Part shown: in pieces, positions 1-7,207 of the stretch | Layout of the letters: each line of letters begins with the position of its first letter | Position numbering within the stretch: position 1 is the first letter of the stretch | DNA from: S012-135 sp964423785 | Lineage (GTDB): Bacteria > Desulfobacterota > Desulfobulbia > Desulfobulbales > S012-135 | DNA length: 23,714 nt | Assembly: GCA_964423785.1 (NCBI GenBank) | Contig: CAYRGZ010000023.1 | Location: 1-23,714, forward strand | Reading direction: 5' to 3' | Translations under genes and position numbers: made by a program | The notes under the pieces: model-generated | Told to the model about the DNA's origin: nothing | The model's database searches: none | What the model saw: the letters and a program-made list of their open reading frames with translations, nothing else

Positions 1-74
1 AGAATCGGTGGCACACCTCGGAAGCGAACGGGAAATAGCCGAAAAAGGCCGGCGGTGCGTTTGCAAAGGAGGCT
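1..74. other. Unassigned left edge of window
   Basis: I see no supportable gene. One minus-strand frame is open across it but is too short to identify, so a gene fragment running off the window cannot be excluded. Confidence 0.3.
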
Positions 75-235
75 TTAGCAGCCCGTTGAAAAACGGGCTG
101 TGTGCGGCACAGGGACGTGCCGCCGAATTCCGCCGGCTCTGAAAGAGCCAAGGAATTCGTGAGGTTGGCCGAAACTTTGTTTTGGCCAACCGTGGTCGAA
201 AAAGCCAGGGATGGCTTTTTCGACGGACTGTTAGG
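75..235. repeat. Five-hairpin structured repeat, MITE-like
   Basis: Five perfect or near-perfect inverted repeats follow each other with almost no unpaired sequence: 79-87/92-100, 104-110/117-123, 125-131/152-158 (with an inner stem 135-140/144-149), 163-170/184-191 and 195-207/212-224 (13 bp). The outer ends also resemble each other as imperfect terminal inverted repeats: TTAGCAGCCCGTTG at the left, and CTAACAGTCCGTCG reading inwards from the right (10 of 14 match). This looks like a non-autonomous mobile or structured intergenic element. Its right end touches the stop codon of the minus-strand 4Fe-4S gene, so it may also act as that operon's terminator; hairpin 5 ends in a run of T on either strand. 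Related pieces occur at 8212-8235 and 23637-23653. Confidence 0.7.
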
Positions 236-471
236 ACTCCTCGTCTGGTATCGGTCGGGCGGTAAAGCGGATGGAGCCGGTCGGACACGCCGTGATGCAA
301 GTGCCGCAGGCGAAGCAGTCGGGCCGGAGCCGGCGCCTCACGCTTTTCTGCGGTTTTGCTGCCCCAGAGCATCGTCGAACCCTGGGACAGGGCGACGATT
401 ACCGCAACCAGCACCAGGGCGTAAAAAAACACAGAAGCCGATCTTCCGGCAGAGTGGGTCGTCTTGGTCAT
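231..471 (-). pseudogene. Small membrane-anchored 4Fe-4S protein, frameshifted by one base
   Basis: From the ATG at 471 the frame encodes a basic N-terminus and one hydrophobic segment (about residues 13-30). The downstream part, in the +1 frame, reads DCFACGTCITACPTGSIRF, a textbook C-x2-C-x2-C-x3-CP ferredoxin motif, and ends in TAA at 231. Dropping one C from the CCC run (plus-strand GGG at 321-323) joins both parts into a 79-residue protein: membrane anchor, short linker, one 4Fe-4S site (C52, C55, C58, C62). Its ATG overlaps the stop of the upstream selenoprotein-like gene as ATGA, which argues that the start is real. Possible explanations are a true inactivating indel, a sequencing error, or programmed +1 frameshifting. 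Likely role if intact: an electron-transfer partner at the membrane. No family was recognised beyond the cluster motif. Confidence 0.55.
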
Positions 472-692
472 GGCTCTTTCCGTATGGTCAGGATTGTGCC
501 TTCCCGGTCGCGCCGCCTCTCCAGGATACGACCTCCCGCCCAAAGAATGACCCGTTCGAGGTGCGGGACCATGTCGTGATCGCAGATGACGACGAACGAC
601 TGGTTCGGCTCGCACTGTGCCAGACGTGCACGCACGTCCCGGATGCCGGTTCAACAGTCGTTTCGGTAATCGATGGGAGAACGCATGGTCAT
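468..692 (-). CDS. TusA/SirA-like protein with in-frame UGA (probable selenocysteine)
   Basis: The frame opens at ATG 692 (or ATG 686) and reads SPIDYRNDC, then UGA at 653-651. It continues as TGIRDVRARLAQ and goes open to a TGA at 468-470, giving 74 residues with position 14 as UGA. The part after UGA has the TusA fold pattern: helix with VRARL, strand FVVIC, acidic DHDMVPHLERV helix, GGRILE strand, and a final TILTIRKEP strand. Aligning IDYRND-C-U with the family's LDLRGL-x-C puts UGA exactly on the invariant sulfur-carrying cysteine. A SECIS-like hairpin follows. The gene lies 17 nt after the transporter stop and overlaps the next start by ATGA, so it sits inside an operon. TusA proteins carry persulfide sulfur; a Sec version would have a selenolate there. 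No strong Shine-Dalgarno is visible, so coupled translation is likely. The Sec machinery is not in this window. Confidence 0.75.
620..642 (-). promoter_or_regulatory. Bacterial SECIS-like hairpin downstream of UGA
   Basis: After the UGA at 653-651, the RNA reads GACGUG-CGUG-CACGUC, a perfect 6-bp stem (638-633/628-623). A G-U pair, a bulged G and two C-G pairs extend it (641-642 with 621-620). The four-base apical loop has G at its second position and starts 18 nt after the UGA. This fits the published bacterial SECIS model: short loop, G in the first two loop positions, and about 16-37 nt spacing. Confidence 0.65.
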
Positions 693-709
693 GACAACAC
701 GCGGCCGCG

Positions 710-1711
710 TCACCGGGCCGCTCCTTCGGTCGCCTCGGCCACCGGGCCGAAGAAGACATCGGTCAGCTTCACATACCAAGCCGCCGACTGGACCTGGATG
801 ATGTAGGAGGCGGCGATCACCAGGGCGGCATTGGCCCCTTCCACCCCGAAGGCGTTGATGGCGATGGCCAGCGCAATGGAAAGATTGCGCATCACCGTGC
901 CGTACACCAGGGCGATGGCGTCGCCGCGGGGAAAGAAGAGTTTGCCCACCACGGTGCCCAGGGTGAAGTTCACCGTGTAGATGATGACGAGCGGCACGAA
1001 GATGGCGCCGAGGATGGCCGGGTCTTGGGCGATGGTCCGCGCCTTCAGGGCCAGGGCCACGAAGACGATGCCCAGCACCCCAAGGGTCGACAGAGCCGGA
1101 AAGCGCGGGGCGATCTCCTTTTTGAACACCGGCATGGGGTAGCGCCTGAGCAGAGCCGACCGGGTCATGGCGCCGAGCAGCATGGGCACGAAGACAATGA
1201 GCACGATCTGCTTGATCACCAGAACCACATTGACGTCCACCTTGGTGCCCATGAGCCACTGGACATAAAACGGCGTGGCCAGCGAGCCGGCGGTGAGGCC
1301 GATGACCGTCATGTTGATCGCCGCGCCCATGTTTCCCTTGGCAAAGCCGGTCCAGGAGATGGTCATACCGCTGGTGGGCAAGAGCGAGGCGAGCAGCAGC
1401 CCCAGGGCCATGTACGGCTGGCCCTTGAAGAAATAAAGGCCAAGACCGTAGGCCAGAAAGGGGATGATACCGAAGTTGATCGCCTGGGTCAGGACCTGCA
1501 GCCGCACGTTCTTGATTCCCTCTTTCAGATGCTTGATGTTGAGGGTGACCATCATGGGATAGACCATGAGAAAGGTGAGCGGCATGATCAGTTTCTTCAA
1601 CTGCTTGACGATACCGGCATCGACCTGCAGGCCGAAGAGAAATCCGGCCGCCATCATCACCGGAATGGCGATCACCAGTTTCTTGTTGATCTTGATCAGG
1701 ATATTCCACAT
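710..1711 (-). CDS. BASS-superfamily / arsenite-efflux-like membrane transporter
   Basis: This is a 333-residue polytopic membrane protein with about ten hydrophobic segments, the usual size for the bile acid:sodium symporter / Acr3 superfamily. The central GLLLASLLPTSGMTISW segment followed by GNMGAAINMTVIG matches the family core. The Acr3 cysteine in the equivalent APCTAM motif is absent here (PTSGMT), so a classic arsenite antiporter is not assured. Closely related proteins are often labelled arsenic resistance protein. The ATG at 1711 has a purine-rich GGGGG upstream and lies 16 nt after the DUF302 stop, which supports co-transcription from the sigma-54 promoter at 2201-2216. Being placed with DUF302 and a TusA-like selenoprotein suggests transport of an oxyanion or a sulfur/selenium compound; that substrate is inference. 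Confidence 0.85.
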   Translation of the reverse strand: MWNILIKINKKLVIAIPVMMAAGFLFGLQVDAGIVKQLKKLIMPLTFLMVYPMMVTLNIKHLKEGIKNVRLQVLTQAINFGIIPFLAYGLGLYFFKGQPYMALGLLLASLLPTSGMTISWTGFAKGNMGAAINMTVIGLTAGSLATPFYVQWLMGTKVDVNVVLVIKQIVLIVFVPMLLGAMTRSALLRRYPMPVFKKEIAPRFPALSTLGVLGIVFVALALKARTIAQDPAILGAIFVPLVIIYTVNFTLGTVVGKLFFPRGDAIALVYGTVMRNLSIALAIAINAFGVEGANAALVIAASYIIQVQSAAWYVKLTDVFFGPVAEATEGAAR

Positions 1712-1727
1712 GGTATCGCCCCCTTGG

Positions 1728-2138
1728 TTATCGGGCCTCTTCGATGATCTGCTCGATCACTTTGTACGTCTCCGCCAGGGAGGCCGGGAACTGGTCGTCG
1801 TCCACCACGTTGCGGATGTTCTCCTGGCTGAACCGCAGAAAACGGATCTGGGTCTTGCCGTCGGCGCTGAAGGTCATGATGAACTTGGGCATCAGGATGG
1901 CGCGTTCCGGGTTGGTCATCAGGCTCTTGGCAGCCTTTTCCGGCTTGCAGAGCTGGATCATGTGCAGGTCGAACCCTTCGGCCACCTCTACTCCATGCGC
2001 CCCGAAGGTGTTGGCCAGTTCCATCTTGTCCTCGTTGTGGATGATGAAGCCGTACTTCTTGGCCACCCGGCCGAGATCGCTGACGAACTGATTGATGTCC
2101 TTCTCCGTGGAGGTTGCAAACACATCGTCTTTCTGCAT
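1728..2138 (-). CDS. DUF302 domain protein
   Basis: A 136-residue soluble protein without a signal peptide. The central and C-terminal part (HMIQLCKPEKAAKSL, then ERAILMPKFIMTF and IRFLRF) matches the DUF302 pattern, a small alpha/beta domain found alone or beside sulfur-handling and metal-stress genes. The family function is not established. The ATG at 2138 has AAGGAG seven bases upstream. It is the first gene after the -24/-12 promoter, with a leader of about 50 nt, so it is probably cytoplasmic and co-induced with the transporter. One cysteine (in the QLCKP motif) is visible. Confidence 0.85.
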   Translation of the reverse strand: MQKDDVFATSTEKDINQFVSDLGRVAKKYGFIIHNEDKMELANTFGAHGVEVAEGFDLHMIQLCKPEKAAKSLMTNPERAILMPKFIMTFSADGKTQIRFLRFSQENIRNVVDDDQFPASLAETYKVIEQIIEEAR

Positions 2139-2200
2139 GATTTTTCTCCTTGTCGTTGGTTATCCGTGCTGCCTACAGTCGGTTTGGTAGCGGACTATCA

Positions 2201-2216
2201 GCAACACCGGTGCCAA
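2201..2216 (-). promoter_or_regulatory. Sigma-54 (-24/-12) promoter of the DUF302 operon
   Basis: The minus strand reads TTGGCAC-CGGTG-TTGC, i.e. GG and GC separated by exactly ten bases, a near-perfect RpoN consensus. Transcription should start near 2190 and run into DUF302. The only nearby divergent gene is a sigma-54 activator, which is the expected arrangement. Confidence 0.85.
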
Positions 2217-2283
2217 CCTGGGAGCCACCCTCGGTGGTCGCCACCATCATATGGTTTTCACTGAAGAAAATCGAAAATCCGAA

Positions 2284-2303
2284 CGGACAGTCTTGCCTGT
2301 CGG
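2284..2303. promoter_or_regulatory. Candidate activator-binding inverted repeat
   Basis: GACAG-TCTTGC-CTGTC forms an inverted repeat (2286-2290/2297-2301) with further partial symmetry outside. It lies about 95-110 bp upstream of the predicted sigma-54 start, the usual position of an enhancer site. A second dyad, GTTAACAGTTAAC, lies at 2350-2362 just before the activator gene and could serve autoregulation. Confidence 0.4.
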
Positions 2304-2380
2304 GATGTTGCCTGCCTCCCCAGTTGTTTCCTGTTTGTTTCCGCGTTAAGTTAACAGTTAACAATCAACAGGAGGCCCCC

Positions 2381-3751
2381 ATGCACTTTCCCCTGGACGA
2401 CACCCTCTGGAAGGCGGTCATCGACACGATGGAAGAAGGGCTCATGCTGGTGGACCCGGACGGCAGGATACTTTTCGTCAACCGGGCCTTCGAGTCCCTG
2501 CTCGGCTACACGAACGCAGAGCTGCGCGGCAAGAGCTGCGAGATATTCCAGTGCGACCGGTGCTTCACGGCCCGGGCCGATGGCCGGGACAAATACTGTG
2601 CCCTCTTCAAGAAGGGAGAGGTACACCGCTCGGAATGCATTTTCCGCCGCCGGGACGGCCGACCGCTCCACCTCTTGAAGAACGCCACCGTGATCCGCGA
2701 CGAGGTCGGCCGCATCATCGGCGGGGTCGAGACCCTCACCGACCTCAGCCAAGTCGTTGCCAGCGAGAAGGTCATCGCCTCCCTGCGGCGGCAGCTCCGT
2801 TCCCGCACCGGAGAAAGCCCCATCATCGGCGAATCGCCGGCCATGCGCCAGGTGCTGGACCTGGCCGCCAGCGCGGCGCAGTCCGACGCGCCGGTGGTCA
2901 TCTACGGCGAATCGGGAACCGGCAAGGAACTCCTCGCCAGCGCCCTTCACCAACAGAGTCCGCGGGCACGCGGTCCCTTCATCAAGGTCAACTGCGCGGC
3001 CTTGAACGACAATCTCCTGGAGAGCGAACTTTTCGGCCACGTCAAGGGGGCGTTCACCGGCGCGGCCTACAAGCGCATCGGCCGGTTCGAGGCGGCGGAC
3101 GGCGGCAGCATCTTCCTGGACGAAATCGGCGATCTGCCGCTCGCCACCCAGACCAAGTTGCTGCGAGTATTACAGGAAAAGGAAATCGAACGGGTTGGGG
3201 ATCATCGCCCCATCAAGATCGACGTGCGGGTGATCTGTGCCACCCATAAGGATCTGGGAAAGCTCATCGCCCAAGGGGCGTTCCGCGAGGATCTCTACTT
3301 CCGGATCAACGTGGTCCCCATCACCCTGCCGCCCCTGCGGGAGCGAATAACGGACATCCCGCTGCTGGTCGAAGAGTGCATACGAAACACCCGGCGGAAA
3401 ACCGGCAACCCGATAACCGGAATCGACAACGAGGCCTTGGAGATCCTGACCCGCTACCCTTGGCCCGGCAACGTCCGGGAGCTGATGAACGTCATCGAAT
3501 ACGCCTTCGTCGTCTGCCGCGAGGGCACGATCACCGCCGCCCACCTCCCCTCCCACATCCGCCAGCCGCCGCCGGCCGCCGGCAACGATACCATCCCGTC
3601 GCCCTCACCCCAGGCGGCGGACAGGCGCCGGCAAATCCTCGCCGCTCTGGAGCGCACCGGCGGCCACCGCGGCCAGGCCGCCGCCCTGCTCGGCGTCAGC
3701 CGGGTGACGTTGTGGAAGTGGATGAAAAAGTATGGAATTGGTACGCGGTAA
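2381..3751 (+). CDS. PAS-domain sigma-54-dependent transcriptional activator
   Basis: 456 residues in three parts. The N-terminal PAS sensor (about 8-125) has MEEGLMLVDPDGRILFVNRAF-type features and cysteines C53, C58, C61, C73 and C86. The AAA+ domain (about 145-375) has Walker A GESGTGKE (176-183), the sigma-54 contact loop GAFTGA (223-228), Walker B GGSIFLDEIGD (241-251) and WPGNVREL. A Fis-type HTH (about 428-451) ends the protein. There is no receiver domain, so sensing is direct through PAS. The start at 2381 is chosen because AGGAGG lies just upstream and the PAS domain begins there; the longer frame from 2150 crosses the intergenic promoter. The gene is divergent from the DUF302 operon with its -24/-12 promoter between them, so that operon is very likely its target. 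The cysteine group could hold a metal or react with sulfur species; this is inference. Confidence 0.9.
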   Translation: MHFPLDDTLWKAVIDTMEEGLMLVDPDGRILFVNRAFESLLGYTNAELRGKSCEIFQCDRCFTARADGRDKYCALFKKGEVHRSECIFRRRDGRPLHLLKNATVIRDEVGRIIGGVETLTDLSQVVASEKVIASLRRQLRSRTGESPIIGESPAMRQVLDLAASAAQSDAPVVIYGESGTGKELLASALHQQSPRARGPFIKVNCAALNDNLLESELFGHVKGAFTGAAYKRIGRFEAADGGSIFLDEIGDLPLATQTKLLRVLQEKEIERVGDHRPIKIDVRVICATHKDLGKLIAQGAFREDLYFRINVVPITLPPLRERITDIPLLVEECIRNTRRKTGNPITGIDNEALEILTRYPWPGNVRELMNVIEYAFVVCREGTITAAHLPSHIRQPPPAAGNDTIPSPSPQAADRRRQILAALERTGGHRGQAAALLGVSRVTLWKWMKKYGIGTR

Positions 3752-3785
3752 GGGCTGTAGTCGGGGCACCCCGTGATCAGTTACA

Positions 3786-5117
3786 TCAACGCGGTTTCTT
3801 CAGGCCGTGCTTGGCCATCTTGTAGCGCAGGACGCGTTCACTGATGCCGAGGTCGGCGGCCGCTTTGGTTTGGACCCAGTCGTGGGCCTCGAGCGCCTCC
3901 AGAATCATCTGTCGTTCCACCTGCTCCAGCCGCTCGGTGAGCGGCCCGCGTGCCTCCAGTGGCGGCTGCCGCACCTCCGGCGGCAAATCGCTCACCTGGA
4001 TCGTACGCCCGCGGGCCAAGGCAACGGTGCGCTGGACGATATGTTCCAACTCCCGGACGTTGCCGGGAAAATGGTACTTGACCAGGGTGGCGAGCGCCTC
4101 GCTGGAAAACCGTTTTTCGTCCAAGGCATACTTGCAAAGGAAGAAATCGACCAGTTGGGGAATGTCTTCCTTGCGGTGCCGCAGGGGGGGAATCTCGATC
4201 TCGAGTACGTGGAGCCGATAATAAAGGTCCTCACGAAAGCGGCCCTCCCGTACCAGTTGCTGCAGATCCCGGTTGGTGGCCGCCAGCAACCGGACATCGA
4301 CCGCGATATCCTTCTCACCGCCCACCCGGCAGATACGCTTTTCCTGCAAGGCGCGCAGCAGTTTGGCCTGCATGGCGGACGGCAGCTCGCCGATCTCATC
4401 CAGAAAGAGGCTGCCACCCTGGGCCAGTTCGAAACGCCCTTTGCGCTGGGCAGTGGCACCGGTGAAGGCGCCTTTCTCATGGCCGAACAGCTCCGACTCG
4501 AAGAGCTGTTCCGGGATGGCAGCACAGTTCACCGCGATGAACGGTCCTTGGGCGCGGGCGCTGAGCAAGTGGATGAGGTGGGCGATCAGTTCCTTGCCCG
4601 TGCCGGTTTCCCCCCTGATCAAAGCGGTCCAAGGCGTAGCCGCCACCCGCCGCACCACGGAGAGGAGTTCTTTCATTGCCGCGCTGTCGCCGACGACGGT
4701 AAGCGGCAGCTTGTGCTCCTCCAGAGTTTCGGCCACACTGTCGGCATCTTCCTCGACCAGCAGTTCCTGTTCGATCCGGCGTATCTTGTCGAGCAACTCG
4801 GCCAGGTCCACCGGCTTTTCGAGAAAATCATCGGCGCCGAGCCGCATCACCCGCACCGCGGTATCGACGGCGCCATAGGCGGTTATCATGATGGCCCGCA
4901 CCAGGGGATTCTGCTGCTTCATGCGGGCGAGCACCTCGTCGCCGTTCATGTCGTCCATGCGGTGGTCGAGCAGGACGAGCTGGATGGGATGCTCGGCAAA
5001 CAGCCGCAGCCCCTCGCTGCCGCTTGCCGCAGCGTAGGTCTCGTAGCCCTGTTTGACCAGGAAGCCGCGCAGCATGTCCCGCTGCAGATCATCGTCATCC
5101 ACAATGAGGATATTCAT
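3786..5117 (-). CDS. NtrC-family response regulator (REC-AAA+-HTH)
   Basis: 443 residues. The receiver domain (1-118) has the acidic pocket DDDD at 7-10, phosphoacceptor D51 and K101. The AAA+ domain has Walker A GETGTGKE (169-176), GAFTGA (216-221), Walker B GGSLFLDEIGE (234-244) and FPGNVREL (350-357). A C-terminal Fis-type helix-turn-helix (about 413-434) follows. It activates sigma-54 promoters when phosphorylated. The kinase gene ends 42 nt upstream and is the obvious partner. The ATG at 5117 matches the family N-terminus MNILIVDDD. It is the last gene of the beta-barrel/secreted protein/kinase/regulator set. Its 3' end converges on the PAS activator with 34 bases between. Targets are unknown; a candidate site lies upstream of the DUF1104-like gene. 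Confidence 0.93.
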   Translation of the reverse strand: MNILIVDDDDLQRDMLRGFLVKQGYETYAAASGSEGLRLFAEHPIQLVLLDHRMDDMNGDEVLARMKQQNPLVRAIMITAYGAVDTAVRVMRLGADDFLEKPVDLAELLDKIRRIEQELLVEEDADSVAETLEEHKLPLTVVGDSAAMKELLSVVRRVAATPWTALIRGETGTGKELIAHLIHLLSARAQGPFIAVNCAAIPEQLFESELFGHEKGAFTGATAQRKGRFELAQGGSLFLDEIGELPSAMQAKLLRALQEKRICRVGGEKDIAVDVRLLAATNRDLQQLVREGRFREDLYYRLHVLEIEIPPLRHRKEDIPQLVDFFLCKYALDEKRFSSEALATLVKYHFPGNVRELEHIVQRTVALARGRTIQVSDLPPEVRQPPLEARGPLTERLEQVERQMILEALEAHDWVQTKAAADLGISERVLRYKMAKHGLKKPR

Positions 5118-5159
5118 GGTCGTGTTCTCGAAAAGGTGCGGTGGCTGGGAGAAGGAACA

Positions 5160-6764
5160 TCACAGGGCCGCGGTTTGGCCGGCGTCGGCGAGCGGCAGCA
5201 CCACGACGGTCCGCAACACGCCCGGCGCCGGGGAGGACAGTCTCAGGTCGCCCTCGTGGGCGGTGATTATCTGCCGGGCAATGGCCAGGCCAAGGCCGCT
5301 GCCCCGCGCCTTGGTAGTGACGTACGGTTCCAGAAGGACGCGCAGGTCCTCGATATCGGATGCCAGCCCACCGTTTTCCAACGTCACCAACGCCTCGTTG
5401 TCCGTACAGGCGACCGCGAGCCGCAAAAAGCCGCCGTGCGGCTGGGCCTCGACCGCGTTCTTGCACAGGTTTTCGAACGCCTGGCCCAACAGGTCGGCAT
5501 CGCCGTCCACGGTCGGCCGGCAGCCGTCGTCGTACTCTACCGTGATGTTTTGTTGCCGGCAAACCTGCCGGTACAGCTCCAGGGTGGAGGAAACGATGTC
5601 CGTGAGCACGAACCGTTTCTTGCGGGGCACGATGGGGGAAGCATAGCGTAAGAGATCGGTGACGATCCGGTTGGTCCGCTGCACCGCCTGCTGCATGGAG
5701 ACGAGCAGGTGTCGATGTTCGTCCGGCAGGTTGTCGGCCTCGAACTGGAGCCGCTGCAGCCCCATGTTGATGGCGTTCAAGGGATTTTTTATCTCATGGG
5801 ACAGGGTGGCGGCGGCCCGTCCCAGGGCGGCTTCCTCGCGCTGCTTTGCCATCTGTTGGTCGATCCGGCGCAGTTGCGCAATGTAGGCCTGCTGGTAGCG
5901 GGACAGCAGCCAGGAAAAAAACAGCCCCAGCCCGACGATCCCCAGACTGAAGACGAAAAACTCCCGCCACAGTTGTCGTACCCGAGCAAAGTAGTGGGAG
6001 GCGTCCAAGGAGACGAGAAGACGGCCCCGACCGAGCGGCAACCGCACGGCCACGGTCTTTGCATCGGCGTTGGTCTCCACCTGGAGTTGCTGACGACCGG
6101 GATCCGCCATCCCCTGGCCGTCCCCTGGTTCGATCTCCACCCGCCTGATACCCGGCATGCGGCCGAGGGCGGCGAGCAGGCGGGGCAGGCCGGTCTGGCT
6201 TTCCAGCTGTTCCATATAGGTGGCGTCAAAACCGATGACGATCGTCCGATCCGTGTCCGGATCGTGCTTGCTCAAAAGATAGAGATGGCTGTCGGGGCGA
6301 TGGACGAGCACGCCGGGAGGCGGCGCTTCACCAGCCAGCCAGCCGCTCGGACCCTCGACGCGAGAGCGCTCTTCTGGCGCGGGATCGCCCGAAATGATGG
6401 TGATGCCCGCCAGTCCGGCCTCTTGCGCGAAGGCGGTCAATTCACCGCCGGTGAAGGGTTCGACGTCGTCGAGATAGGCGATGAACTGCACCGAGTTGGC
6501 GAGAAAGCGTTGTACGGTCTTTTCGAGCAAACGGCGGCTCAACAGGCTGTGCTCGGCGTTGAGCCGGATGACGTCGGCCAGCATGCGCGATTGCTGCCGG
6601 GCATGCGCTAGAAAGATCCGGGTGGAGTGGCGTACCTGCCAACTGAAATAGAGGAGCACGATACCGACCAGCGCGCCGATGACCAGGAAGTTGCCTTTCT
6701 TGGAAAACGAGGGCAACGAAGCGGCGGACTCGCCGGTCTTCCTCTCTGTCTGGGGCCCACCCAT
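5160..6764 (-). CDS. Membrane sensor histidine kinase
   Basis: 534 residues. TM1 lies at about 26-44, a periplasmic sensor region at about 45-267 and TM2 at about 269-288. A short coiled linker without an obvious HAMP domain leads to the dimerisation/phosphoacceptor motif SHEIKNPLNAI (H323). The ATPase domain has the N box ENLCKNAVEA (431-440) and G2 box GSGLGLA (488-494). The G1 box is degenerate (LENGGLA instead of DxGxG), which is odd but the other boxes are intact. The start at 6764 is chosen because GGGAGG lies about 10 nt upstream and it overlaps the preceding stop as TGATG; a longer frame to 6872 would read through the upstream gene. It should phosphorylate the NtrC-type regulator that follows. 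The periplasmic sensor matches no family I can name. Confidence 0.9.
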   Translation of the reverse strand: MGGPQTERKTGESAASLPSFSKKGNFLVIGALVGIVLLYFSWQVRHSTRIFLAHARQQSRMLADVIRLNAEHSLLSRRLLEKTVQRFLANSVQFIAYLDDVEPFTGGELTAFAQEAGLAGITIISGDPAPEERSRVEGPSGWLAGEAPPPGVLVHRPDSHLYLLSKHDPDTDRTIVIGFDATYMEQLESQTGLPRLLAALGRMPGIRRVEIEPGDGQGMADPGRQQLQVETNADAKTVAVRLPLGRGRLLVSLDASHYFARVRQLWREFFVFSLGIVGLGLFFSWLLSRYQQAYIAQLRRIDQQMAKQREEAALGRAAATLSHEIKNPLNAINMGLQRLQFEADNLPDEHRHLLVSMQQAVQRTNRIVTDLLRYASPIVPRKKRFVLTDIVSSTLELYRQVCRQQNITVEYDDGCRPTVDGDADLLGQAFENLCKNAVEAQPHGGFLRLAVACTDNEALVTLENGGLASDIEDLRVLLEPYVTTKARGSGLGLAIARQIITAHEGDLRLSSPAPGVLRTVVVLPLADAGQTAAL

Positions 6765-7207
6765 CAGTGGCGGCCTCCCTTTCTCGTCCCCCTGCCCCGC
6801 GCCCAACTGGTCGCCCTGCCGGAACGTCCCAGCCGGGCGCGTACCCCGGTGGGATCGGCCCGCCGGCCCCACGCTCCGGCCGGTGCCAGGCGTTGCACGC
6901 GAAAAAGAGACCGCCCCTGGTCCTGGATGAAATCCCCCCAGACCCGCACCATGTCGCCCGGTCGCAGCCGGCGACCGTCTTTGGCGGTAAGCTCCTCTTT
7001 CCCGACCGCGAGCACCACGATCTTTTTCCCATCCTCGGTCGCTGCCGGGGCGGCGATACCGCTGCTATCGGCCACCTCCAGCCGTATCTGGCCGGTTTCC
7101 GGCTCCACGGCCACGATCCGGCCCAGAACGACGTCCGCGGCCGCGACCGGAGAGGCGGCCGGCAACACCGCCAGCCACATCGCTAGAAATACCAAGACAA
7201 ACCGCAT
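6764..7207 (-). CDS. Secreted small protein of unknown function
   Basis: 147 residues with a clear Sec signal peptide (MRFVLVFLAMWLAVLPAASP, cut near VAAA). The mature part has alternating short strands such as VVLGRIVAVEPETGQIRLEV and GDMVRVWGDFI, which suggests a small beta-barrel (OB-like) periplasmic domain, then an Arg/Gly-rich tail. Its start overlaps the end of the beta-barrel gene by 25 bases and its stop overlaps the kinase start, so the three are translated together. It could be an accessory to the outer-membrane protein or a ligand-binding partner for the kinase. I do not recognise the family. Confidence 0.75.
   Translation of the reverse strand: MRFVLVFLAMWLAVLPAASPVAAADVVLGRIVAVEPETGQIRLEVADSSGIAAPAATEDGKKIVVLAVGKEELTAKDGRRLRPGDMVRVWGDFIQDQGRSLFRVQRLAPAGAWGRRADPTGVRARLGRSGRATSWARGRGTRKGGRH

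Noticed and set aside
651..1709. Long minus-strand frame overlapping the transporter
   Set aside because: It is a GC-rich shadow of the transporter gene. Only its last dozen codons are real: they are the start of the TusA-like gene up to its UGA.
710..1711. Naming the transporter Acr3
   Set aside because: The Acr3-defining cysteine motif is replaced by PTSGMT, and no arsR or arsC is near.
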